From contig NZ_QMIE01000011.1 in assembly GCF_007625075.1 (NCBI RefSeq), forward strand, positions 62,509 to 126,508: a stretch of DNA of 64,000 bases, in the 5' to 3' direction. Shown here piece by piece: positions 51,449 through 58,715 of the stretch. Position 1 is the first letter of the stretch. Each line of letters opens with the position of its first letter. The translations under genes were made by a program, and so were the position numbers. This DNA comes from Oceanidesulfovibrio indonesiensis (GTDB lineage: Bacteria; Desulfobacterota; Desulfovibrionia; Desulfovibrionales; Desulfovibrionaceae). The notes beneath the pieces are model-generated. The model ran no database searches and was not told the DNA's origin. It was given only the letters and a program-made list of their open reading frames with translations.

Positions 51449-52090
51449 ATGCTCGCCATCCTGAAATACAAGGCCGGCAACCAGACAAGCGTTCGCCGCG
51501 CCCTGGACCACCTCGAGATACCGAACACCATCACCGCCGACCCGGAGGAAATCGCCAAGGCCAAGGGCCTCATCTTCCCCGGCGTGGGCGCTGCGGGCTC
51601 GGCCATGGACGAACTCATCGCCACCGGCCTGGATCAGGTCATCAAGGACCATGTGGCCGCGGACAAGCCGTTGCTCGGCATCTGCGTGGGTTGCCAGATA
51701 CTCCTCGATTACTCGGTGGAGAACAACACCAAGGCGCTGGGCATCGTGCCCGGCGAATGCGTGATGTTCCAGCCCACCATGCAGGACGAAGACGGCAACC
51801 CCATCCGCATCCCCCACATGGGTTGGAACAAGGTTGCCCTGACCAGGGACTGCGTATTGTTCGAGGGCATCGACCCGGACGCCGAGTTCTACTTCGTCCA
51901 TTCGTACTTCCCCAACCCCAAGGACAAGTACGTTATCGGCACCACCCGCTACGGCCTCACCTTCTGCTCAGTGCACGGCGGTCCCGGACTCTGGGCCACG
52001 CAGTTCCACCCGGAGAAATCCGGCAGACCCGGCCTGCAGCTTCTGAAAAACTTCTACCGCTACTGCCAGGAGGACGCCCGTGCTGAGTAA
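51449..52090 (+). CDS. hisH: Imidazole glycerol phosphate synthase, glutaminase subunit
   Basis: A 213-residue class I glutamine amidotransferase that supplies ammonia to HisF in histidine synthesis. The nucleophile is Cys79 in [11 protein letters not shown], with the His in [10 protein letters not shown] and the Glu two residues further on. P-G-V-G ([12 protein letters not shown]) is the oxyanion loop. GGAGGA precedes the ATG at 51449; the open frame starts earlier at 51281 without a ribosome site. The stop overlaps hisF by 11 bp. No other his gene is present in the window. Confidence 0.92.
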   Translation: MLAILKYKAGNQTSVRRALDHLEIPNTITADPEEIAKAKGLIFPGVGAAGSAMDELIATGLDQVIKDHVAADKPLLGICVGCQILLDYSVENNTKALGIVPGECVMFQPTMQDEDGNPIRIPHMGWNKVALTRDCVLFEGIDPDAEFYFVHSYFPNPKDKYVIGTTRYGLTFCSVHGGPGLWATQFHPEKSGRPGLQLLKNFYRYCQEDARAE

Positions 52091-52859
52091 ACGCATCATT
52101 CCCTGCCTGGACGTGCGGAACGGCCGTCTGACCAAGGGCGTCAAGTTCAAGGGCAATGTAGACATCGGCGATCCCGTGGAGTCCGCCCACATGTATTATG
52201 AAGAAGGCGCGGACGAGATCGTGTTCTACGACATCACCGCCTCGCATGAGGGCCGCAACATCTTCCTCGACGTGGTCAACGAGGTCGCTTCCAGGATATT
52301 CATCCCCTTCTCCGTAGGCGGCGGCATCAACACCCTGGAGGACATGCGCGCCGTGCTCCTGGCCGGCGCGGAAAAGGTGAGCGTGAATTCCGGCGCCGTG
52401 AAGAATCCGGACATCATCAGCCAGGGCGCCGCGGCTTTCGGCTCGCAGTGCGTGGTCCTGGGCATGGACGTGAAGCAGGTGGAGAAGTCCGAGCAGATTC
52501 CTTCAGGCTACGAGATTGTTGTCCATGGCGGCCGCAAGTACACGGGCCTGGATGCCGTGGAGTGGGCCAAGACCGGCGAGGCTCTGGGCGCCGGGGAGAT
52601 CTGCCTCAACTCCATAGACGCCGACGGCACCAAGGACGGCTACGAGCTGAACCTGACCCGCCTCATCGTGGAAAGCGTGTCCATCCCTGTCATCGCCTCG
52701 GGCGGCGCGGGCAATCCGCAGCACATGGCCGATGCGCTGACCGAGGGCAAAGCCTCGGCCGCGCTCATCGCTTCCATCGTGCACTATGGCGAATACACCA
52801 TTCCGCAGATCAAGAAGGAAATCGCGGCCCAGGGCGTGAAGATGCGCATGGTCTGGTGA
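52080..52859 (+). CDS. hisF: Imidazole glycerol phosphate synthase, cyclase subunit
   Basis: A 259-residue TIM-barrel cyclase that converts PRFAR and ammonia into imidazole glycerol phosphate and AICAR. Catalytic Asp11 (IPCLDVRNG) and the second catalytic Asp ([10 protein letters not shown]) are present, along with phosphate-binding Gly loops ([16 protein letters not shown]). The start overlaps the end of hisH by 11 bp, giving coupled translation and a 1:1 complex. The pair could in principle act in a surface-sugar amidotransferase (WbuY/WbuZ), but all hisHF residues checked are typical. A terminator follows. Confidence 0.92.
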   Translation: MLSKRIIPCLDVRNGRLTKGVKFKGNVDIGDPVESAHMYYEEGADEIVFYDITASHEGRNIFLDVVNEVASRIFIPFSVGGGINTLEDMRAVLLAGAEKVSVNSGAVKNPDIISQGAAAFGSQCVVLGMDVKQVEKSEQIPSGYEIVVHGGRKYTGLDAVEWAKTGEALGAGEICLNSIDADGTKDGYELNLTRLIVESVSIPVIASGGAGNPQHMADALTEGKASAALIASIVHYGEYTIPQIKKEIAAQGVKMRMVW

Positions 52860-52899
52860 CCCGCCGGGGTTTTATGTAGGGCGGAAGAATGCAATGAAG

Positions 52900-52931
52900 G
52901 CGGCTGCCCGTGTGCGGGCGGTCGCTTTTTT
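52900..52931 (+). terminator. Rho-independent terminator of hisHF
   Basis: GCGGCTGCCCG and CGGGCGGTCGC form an 11-bp stem with two G-T pairs around TGTG, followed by TTTTTTG. Confidence 0.85.
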
Positions 52932-52938
52932 GTTTCCC

Positions 52939-53059
52939 GCAGGCTGTTCTTGAATGTTCTGGAGCTAGGCGCGAAAAACACGGACTGAGGCGTGCTTCAA
53001 CACGTGATGTTCGATACATTTTAAGCAACGCAGCACTCAGACGTTTTTCGACAACCCGT
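52939..53059. repeat. Dispersed repeat of the GGCTGTTGAA type (family B), copy 2
   Basis: Begins AGGCTGTTCTTGAATGTTC, contains GAGCTAGGCGCGAAAAACA and GAGGCGTGCTTCAACACGTG, and ends GACGTTTTTCGACAACCCG. The ends are imperfect inverse complements (GGCTGTTC-TGAA against TTTTTCGACAACC). It fills the space between the hisF terminator and the convergent TonB-like gene and shares its order of blocks with 1551-1699. Confidence 0.5.
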
Positions 53060-54537
53060 TACTCCCCGCGTCCATCCGGCGAGGCCGAGGCCACACCGAG
53101 CCACTCCAGGGCCATCGCCGTGCACGCCGGCCCGACAAGCTTGAGGCGGTCGATGTCCGCATCCGGCACAGTGCGTCTGTCGTAGCCGCGGGGTTCTTCC
53201 ACAGCGCGGGTGTCCACACTCCTGCCTGCCAGAGATTCGCCCATCCGCGCAGCCCATGCCCCCTCTCCCACGAGAAACCAGAGGCTCCGTGAATTCTTCG
53301 GCGCGCGCACCAGGTCCGGCGTCAGCGCATCCTGGTCCACCTCCTCCTGTATAGTGATGAGAAATGCAGGACCGCCCGCGGCGTCAAACACTTCCAGCGC
53401 CGGAGAAAGGCCGCCGTTGCGGGCCCAGACGCCAACCCGCGCCGGGTCGACACCCGGCCTGGCGCGCAGGAACTCCAGCCCCTGACGCACATGCGCTGGA
53501 GTGACGAGGGGCCGTACGTCCTTTCCCGGGTCCGGGCACGCCGGAGGATCGAGACTGAGCATGGCCACGCCGTGCAGCGCCAACTCCCGCGCAACTATAC
53601 GGTAGGCGAAGTGCGACCTGCAGCCGGCGTCCGCCACCCAGACGACGGCCGGCGCCGCCGCATTGCCCGGCGGGGTGGTGAGGTGCCCTCGCAATCCGGC
53701 CGCCACCACCACTTCGCGCTCGTCGAAACGAACCATCTCTCCGTACTTCATGGGCGGGTTCTCCGGCAGCCAGAGGATGCGGCTGGGAATTTCCACGTCA
53801 CCGCTCTCGGCGCGGTGTTTGACCGGCAGGAAGGTGATGGAGCCGACAACGGGTTCGGTTGCCTCGAGACTCGGCCCGTATGTAAAGATCTTGTCCCCAT
53901 AACGGGTCAGGACGCGCAGGGTGTCAGTCTGCACATCGTGGAAAAGCAGCGCGCCGTATTTTTTCCGCCCGTCCAGTATGCGGATGATGCGATCCTCGCC
54001 GCGTATTCTGTAGCTGCCCAGGTAGTCATCGAGCGTATAGGTCTCGGCGCCCAGGGCGCGCAACGACCAACGCACCTCGTTTCCCTGCTTGAGACTGCCG
54101 CCGAAGAACATGTGCTCCGGCCTGATGACGGCTTCATCGGACTTGTTCGCGCTGATGAGTTTGGCTCCTTGGTCCGGTTCGCCGGCCGCCACTGTTTGCG
54201 GAGGCAAATCATCCTGCGACGTGGCGTCCCCGGGCGGCAGGGGCGTCTCGACTGCATCCTCCACAGGCGGTTTTTCAAGCTCCTCCAGGGTAACATCCAG
54301 AACAAGCGGTTCCGGCGCGGGCGCGGGGAATATCCAGTCCACGCCGAACACAGCCAGGGCGACGAGGATAAGATGGAGCGCCAGGGAGGCGAGCACGCCC
54401 GGCCCTTTCAGAGAAATATAGTCGATATCGAGATGGTGCGCAGGTGGCGTTGCGTGGAGCATCACACGTCTGGAGCCGGACCGTCCCGGATGGTGCCGAT
54501 CATCGGCGGCTGTTTGTCCAGAACAGGTCTCAGTCAT
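53059..54537 (-). CDS. Membrane-anchored fusion of a TonB-like N-terminus and an alpha/beta-hydrolase-like domain
   Basis: A 492-residue protein. One helix (about residues 48-68, LASLALHLILVALAVFGVDW) is followed by a proline- and acid-rich linker with TonB-like composition. Residues ~140-490 hold a beta-rich part and an alpha/beta-hydrolase-like part (AVVWVADAGCRSHFAYRIV, LALHGVAMLSLDPPACPDPG). The nucleophile elbow should be G-x-S-x-G, but the corresponding segment reads VGVWARNGGLS, so no serine is in place. It may be a non-catalytic or modified esterase-like protein exposed in the periplasm. The ATG at 54537 follows GAGGA. No TonB-box receptor, ExbB or ExbD gene is adjacent. The stop lies at the edge of a family B repeat. 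Confidence 0.6.
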   Translation of the reverse strand: MTETCSGQTAADDRHHPGRSGSRRVMLHATPPAHHLDIDYISLKGPGVLASLALHLILVALAVFGVDWIFPAPAPEPLVLDVTLEELEKPPVEDAVETPLPPGDATSQDDLPPQTVAAGEPDQGAKLISANKSDEAVIRPEHMFFGGSLKQGNEVRWSLRALGAETYTLDDYLGSYRIRGEDRIIRILDGRKKYGALLFHDVQTDTLRVLTRYGDKIFTYGPSLEATEPVVGSITFLPVKHRAESGDVEIPSRILWLPENPPMKYGEMVRFDEREVVVAAGLRGHLTTPPGNAAAPAVVWVADAGCRSHFAYRIVARELALHGVAMLSLDPPACPDPGKDVRPLVTPAHVRQGLEFLRARPGVDPARVGVWARNGGLSPALEVFDAAGGPAFLITIQEEVDQDALTPDLVRAPKNSRSLWFLVGEGAWAARMGESLAGRSVDTRAVEEPRGYDRRTVPDADIDRLKLVGPACTAMALEWLGVASASPDGRGE

Positions 54538-55091
54538 GCGACGTGTCCTCGGCAAGAAACATTCGCTCGGGAGCTGTTATAATGTTGCGCCTATTGAAAG
54601 GACGGTCACAGGCCACGCGACGAATGTTGCAGGGGCAGGACACCCCAGCGCTGTGCTCCAGACGATAATTGCCATGTTTTTTTCGCGGGAAATGTAGTAT
54701 TGCTCCAAGAAACAGGCTGGTCAAGGGGGTGGTGGCCTCTTTGCGTAAGGTCAGCCCGGTTCGCAGCACGCGGGCTTCGTTAAGCACGACAGGAGGCGGG
54801 CGCCGTAGCTGGAGACAAGAGCTATTGGCGGGCTTGGTCGTGAATTTTCTCACATGCCTGAATGGTTTTGCACTGTCATCTGAAGTTGCCAACGAACTTG
54901 CTTGTTCTGTTTTTCACAAAGTTGATTATCTTTTGTCGCCCGCCTCTCTCGCTGCTAGCGCATTAACAGTAAGTATTTTCCAGACACGACTACGGTTCGG
55001 ACGACCGCGGGTCGTGCGGCTCGGCATACCGGCTCGAACCTTGTCACCGGGTGCTTGTTTATCCCGCATCGTTTTCAAAGGAGGTTTCACC
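54538..55091. other. Divergent intergenic region (TonB-like fusion / TSUP exporter)
   Basis: The left part holds a diverged repeat copy (54565-54665). The right part leads to the TSUP gene, where AAAGGAGG precedes the GTG at 55092. The reading frame open from 54669 in front of the exporter lacks a ribosome site and is not coding-like. Confidence 0.5.
54565..54665. repeat. MITE-like dispersed repeat, copy 6 (diverged)
   Basis: It shows the order CGGGAGCTGTTATAATGTTG, GAAAGGACGGTCACAGGCC, a degenerate core ACGCGACGAATGTTGCAGGG and a final GTGCTCC. Similarity to the best copy is clear but weaker than for the others. Confidence 0.4.
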
Positions 55092-56195
55092 GTGCGGCAA
55101 ATAACTCTTGGTCTTCTTTTAGGAACTCTCGTCTTCGCGGCGCTTGTGGAGCCGGCCCTTGCCGACCGCCTCGCCGACGCCATCGCCGAGGCCAACCCGC
55201 AGGGCGAGCCCGGCTACCTCGGCATTCCCGGCGCTCCCCAGCTCAACATCATCGTCGGCTTTGTCTGGGCGATCTGGGTAGGCTGGATATTCTCCACAGT
55301 GGGCGCCTTCGGCGGCATCATGGCCGGTGTCGGCCACATCACCATCTTTGGGCTGGGCGACTACGCCAAGGGACTGGGCAAGAACGACCTGAACAAGATC
55401 GTCACCGACTCCATCCGCGTGTCCAACCAGTGGCTTGTTGGTTGCTCGGCAGGCCTTTCCTCGTTCAACTACTACCGCATGGGCCGCCTGGTGGCGCCGC
55501 TGGGCATCTCCCTGGCCATCGGCTCTGTTGCCGGTTCCTGGCTCATCCCCATCCTCACCGCGGGCAAGATCAACCTCTCGGCCTATCTCGGCTATTTCGG
55601 CATCTTCGTCCTGTTCCTCGGGTGCTATCTCTTCTATGAGACCACCCCTGCCGGCCAGAACAAGAAGAAGGCAGCCAAGGAAGCGGCCAAAGCATTCCAG
55701 GACTCCGTGAAAGCCCAGGCCGACACCAAAGCTCAGGGCGTTAAGTTGCAGTCCTTCTCCCTGACCAGGTGCGTCTTCACATTCTTCGGCGTTGAGTTCT
55801 CGTTCAACCCCTTCGTACCCCTCATCGGCGGCTTCTTCATCGCCGCGCTGGCCTCCTTCCTCGGCGTGGGCGGCGGCTTCCTGCTCGTACCGTTCCTCAC
55901 CTCGGTTGCGGGCCTGCCCATGTACCTCGTTGCCGGCACCTCCGCCTTCGCGGTGTTCATCGGCATGCTCAACTCGATTCTCTCGTACATGGCAGCCAAG
56001 AGCACCCCCATCGAGTGGTCCCTCATCGGCGCCGAGCTCGTAGGCATCGTCATCGGCTCCATCATCGGTCCGCGGACTTCCAAGTACATCCCGGACATCT
56101 GGCTCAAGCGCATCTTCGTTATCCTCGCGCTGTACGTGGGTCTGCGCTACACCACCAAGGGCTTCCTCGGATACAGCATCGTGCCTCCCTTCTAG
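55092..56195 (+). CDS. TSUP (TauE/SafE) family membrane transporter, probable sulfite/sulfonate exporter
   Basis: A 367-residue membrane protein with a signal-peptide-like or first helix (ITLGLLLGTLVFAALVEPALA) and about eight further helices. The two TSUP halves are visible: VGWIFSTVGAFGGIMAGVGHIT and the repeat SFLGVGGGFLLVPFLTSVAG, with LVAGTSAFAVFI. The family exports or imports sulfite, sulfoacetate, sulfolactate or related anions. In a sulfate reducer, sulfite or other sulfur-anion transport is plausible. A charged loop (KKKAAKEAAKAFQDSVKAQA) connects the halves. A GTG start is preceded by AAAGGAGG. The 56277 gene is 80 bp downstream, same strand, and probably co-transcribed. Confidence 0.82.
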   Translation: MRQITLGLLLGTLVFAALVEPALADRLADAIAEANPQGEPGYLGIPGAPQLNIIVGFVWAIWVGWIFSTVGAFGGIMAGVGHITIFGLGDYAKGLGKNDLNKIVTDSIRVSNQWLVGCSAGLSSFNYYRMGRLVAPLGISLAIGSVAGSWLIPILTAGKINLSAYLGYFGIFVLFLGCYLFYETTPAGQNKKKAAKEAAKAFQDSVKAQADTKAQGVKLQSFSLTRCVFTFFGVEFSFNPFVPLIGGFFIAALASFLGVGGGFLLVPFLTSVAGLPMYLVAGTSAFAVFIGMLNSILSYMAAKSTPIEWSLIGAELVGIVIGSIIGPRTSKYIPDIWLKRIFVILALYVGLRYTTKGFLGYSIVPPF

Positions 56196-56276
56196 GGAGT
56201 GCTGGACATGCCCGCGCCCGGCTTATCCCTCTTCCGGGCGCGGGCTTCAACATCAACCTGACCACGAGCACGATAT

Positions 56277-56891
56277 ATGGACACCCAAGCAATCTACCAG
56301 TTTCTCGATCCCTTCCTGGTCTGGGCCTTTCGCCTGCCGGGAGACGCAACGCTCGGATTCGCTCTGGGGCTCGTCTGGATCGCACTCGTCGCCACGGCCA
56401 TCGGCGAGCTGTGCATCGCCGGCGCCTACTTCATCAATCGCAAACATTTCCGTTCAATGCGTTCGGAGATGGTCAGCAACCACAATCTCTCCATCCAGGC
56501 TCTTCTGGCCAAGGACAAAGATACCTACAAGGCGTGCAACGGCCTGGCCAACGAAGCATTCGGCAAGACGTTCTTCTCCAACATCGCCCTCTTCGCCGCG
56601 TCTTTGTGGCCGGCGTTCTTCGCTCTTGGCTGGCTGGGGTTCCGTTTCAACGGTGTTGAATTCTCGCTGCCATTGCTCGGCATTGTGACCACCAACTTCT
56701 TTTTCGTGCCGACGTACATCGCGACGCGCATCCTGTTCTCTCGGGTCAAGAAGCGCTTGCCCGTGTTCAAACAGGCCCACGCCCTGCTCAAGGATGAGGA
56801 CCCAAACGAGGAAAAACTCGTCAATTACCTGGATTACATGAAAGACCGCGACGATTCCGAAAAGCGGGGCGAAAACACTGCCGCGGCGTGA
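56277..56891 (+). CDS. Three-helix membrane protein, possibly Oxa1/DUF106-like
   Basis: A 204-residue protein with hydrophobic segments at about 25-50, 105-125 and 130-155, separated by a cytoplasmic charged stretch (NRKHFRSMRSEMVSNHNLSIQALLAKDKD), and ending in a long charged tail. One helix, a charged coil and two or more helices recall the DUF106/EMC3/TMCO1 part of the Oxa1 superfamily. I cannot confirm this by a motif. It is encoded right after the TSUP exporter, so it could help that transporter insert or function. The terminator at 56918 follows. Confidence 0.5.
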   Translation: MDTQAIYQFLDPFLVWAFRLPGDATLGFALGLVWIALVATAIGELCIAGAYFINRKHFRSMRSEMVSNHNLSIQALLAKDKDTYKACNGLANEAFGKTFFSNIALFAASLWPAFFALGWLGFRFNGVEFSLPLLGIVTTNFFFVPTYIATRILFSRVKKRLPVFKQAHALLKDEDPNEEKLVNYLDYMKDRDDSEKRGENTAAA

Positions 56892-56917
56892 TTTCCTCAT
56901 GACACCGTACAGAACAG

Positions 56918-56957
56918 AAAAAGCCGCCTCCGGGACGATTCCGGCGGCGGCTTTTTT
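56918..56957. terminator. Bidirectional terminator
   Basis: AAAAAGCCGCCTCCGG and CCGGCGGCGGCTTTTTT pair (one mismatch) around a 7-nt loop, with A and T runs on both sides, between the convergent genes ending at 56891 and 57010. Confidence 0.87.
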
Positions 56958-57009
56958 GCGTTGTCGATTCGGCATGCCGCTCGCATGCCGCGTTTGGTCG
57001 GATGCAGAT

Positions 57010-57552
57010 TCAGGATCCGCCGTACGCGGCGAGCATCTCCCGGAACTGTTGCGGACGGGACGGACGGACGAACACGAACCCCTCCGCAGTGCGCAGAGCG
57101 AAGGCCGTGTTTCCCGATGCGGCGAACAGCCCTTCCTTGCCGCCGGGAAGCTCGAAGATTCCGGCGCGATAACTGCCCACCTTGAGTCCCCGTCTCGACT
57201 TGCCGGGCTTGAGCGATTCGTCCTCCGGAGAAGGGTTCTTCAGATCGATCTCGAAAACACGCTCGATGGAAGAATACGGAATCTCCCGCGCTGCGAACGA
57301 CCCCGCCGCCACGGTCAGACTCGTCTCGCCGAGCCCAAGGTACACTCGTGAAGGCGCGTAGAAAATCATGTACCAGAACAATGCACCCATCGGCACGCCC
57401 ACGGCTATGAGGCAGATGCCCGTCCAGGTGAAGCCAGCCTTGAAGCTCCAGGCCACGGCGCCGGCCACCACGGCCACGCCAACGAGGTACAGAGCCTGCC
57501 ACAGCCGGGGCATGGGCACCGCATACAATTCCAATGCTGATTCGTCTGTCAT
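57010..57552 (-). CDS. Membrane-anchored PH-domain-like protein
   Basis: A 180-residue protein. Two helices (about residues 18-38 and 43-66, LYLVGVAVVAGAVAW and GICLIAVGVPMGALFWYMIF) are followed by a domain of the bacterial-PH type: RVYLGLGETSLTVAAGSFAAREIPYSSIERVFEIDL, then GLKVGSYRAGIFELPGGKEGLFAA and FALRTAEGFVFVRPSRPQQFREML. Such proteins act in membrane or envelope stress roles, mostly undefined. The ATG at 57552 follows AAGGATC; a longer frame to 57612 is less likely. It converges with the small membrane protein gene across the terminator. Confidence 0.75.
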   Translation of the reverse strand: MTDESALELYAVPMPRLWQALYLVGVAVVAGAVAWSFKAGFTWTGICLIAVGVPMGALFWYMIFYAPSRVYLGLGETSLTVAAGSFAAREIPYSSIERVFEIDLKNPSPEDESLKPGKSRRGLKVGSYRAGIFELPGGKEGLFAASGNTAFALRTAEGFVFVRPSRPQQFREMLAAYGGS

Positions 57553-57712
57553 AGTGGATGATCCTTGTGTACGCCTTGCGTTTGGGAACGCCCATGTACC
57601 ATGGTTTGTCACCGGCGCAAAGGGACATGAATACCCTACTCCTTCCGTTCGTTATCCTTCCGGAATTGTGTATGGAATGTTCGGGGGGGTCCGTGCTATC
57701 GTCAACGTGCGT

Positions 57713-58702
57713 ATGACCCAAAAATACTCGAATTTCCTTCCCCCATTCCGCTGCGCGCTGCTCCTGCTCGCCGTGCTCCTCCTGCTGGCATGCGGCGTTT
57801 ACGGTTGCAGCGATCTGCCCGGCGAGATGGACGACACACCTGTCCGCAAGGTGGACCTGGACAATCGCCGCGAGATCCTCATTCCCTCACCGGAAGAAGC
57901 CGTCACCTACGCTTACCTGCCCCAGTATTCGCACACCACATCCTACGCCCGGCACAGGCTGCTCACAGAGTACCTGAGCAGGGAAACCGGCCTGAACATC
58001 CGCCAGGTGTTCCCCGACACTTTTGAGGAACATGTGGCCATGGTGGCCCGTGGGGAGATCGACATCTCCTACTCCAACCCCATGGTCTATCTGCGCTTGG
58101 CCGACATGGGGGCGTACGCGTTCGCACGCGTGGTGGAGGCCTCCGGCAAACCGTCCTTCCGCGGACAGATCATCGCCCGGGCGGACAATGAGGAAATCCG
58201 CACGCTCCGGGACTGCGTCGGCAAACGATGGATCGCCGTGGATCCGGACTCGGCCGGCGGTTTCCTCTTCGTGCTCGGCCATTTCATGATGAACGGCATC
58301 CTGCCCGGAGACTTCAAGTCCATCGACTTCGCGCCCGGTCCAGGCGGCAAGCAGGAAAAGGTCGCCATGTCCGTGTATGCCGGAACCTACGACTTCGGCT
58401 CCATACGCGAGGGCACCCTGGACGTTGTTGCGGACAAGATAGACATATCCAGACTGCGTATCGTGGACCAGACCCGTTCTTACCCCGGCTGGGTTTATGC
58501 CGCCCGCAAGGATCTGGATCCTGATGTGGTCGACAAGATCGCGAACGCGATGTTCTCCTTGGACAAATCCAAGGCTCAGGATGCGCTTATCCTGGGAGCT
58601 GCGGATATCGAGAACATCATTCCGGCACAGGACGAGGACTACGAACCGACGCGCGAGCTGCGAATCCGGCTGGGCCAGCTGGCTTTCGATGCAACAGACT
58701 GA
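57713..58702 (+). CDS. PhnD-like periplasmic binding lipoprotein, sensory partner of a kinase
   Basis: A 329-residue periplasmic binding protein of the phosphate/phosphite/phosphonate (PhnD) family. The hydrophobic N-terminal segment LLLAVLLLLACGVYGCSD offers lipobox-like cysteines, so it is probably a lipoprotein. PhnD landmarks are YAYLPQYSHTTSYARHRLLTEYLSRETG, EIDISYSNPMVYLRLADMG, AVDPDSAGGFLFVLGHFM and VYAGTYDFGSIREGTLDVV. No permease or ATPase genes follow; instead a sensor kinase and a receiver do. The likely role is to bind a ligand and report it to the kinase. The ATG at 57713 has a weak ribosome site. Confidence 0.82.
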   Translation: MTQKYSNFLPPFRCALLLLAVLLLLACGVYGCSDLPGEMDDTPVRKVDLDNRREILIPSPEEAVTYAYLPQYSHTTSYARHRLLTEYLSRETGLNIRQVFPDTFEEHVAMVARGEIDISYSNPMVYLRLADMGAYAFARVVEASGKPSFRGQIIARADNEEIRTLRDCVGKRWIAVDPDSAGGFLFVLGHFMMNGILPGDFKSIDFAPGPGGKQEKVAMSVYAGTYDFGSIREGTLDVVADKIDISRLRIVDQTRSYPGWVYAARKDLDPDVVDKIANAMFSLDKSKAQDALILGAADIENIIPAQDEDYEPTRELRIRLGQLAFDATD

Positions 58703-58715
58703 GCCGGGCGACGTT

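Noticed and set aside
52080-52859. hisHF as a sugar-amidotransferase pair (WbuY/WbuZ)
   Set aside because: Both proteins carry the standard HisH/HisF active-site residues and no surface-glycan genes are adjacent.
54669-55091. N-terminal extension of the TSUP protein by 141 residues
   Set aside because: The GTG at 55092 has an excellent ribosome site and starts at the first membrane helix; the extension is Ser/Arg-rich and resembles the noncoding gap.
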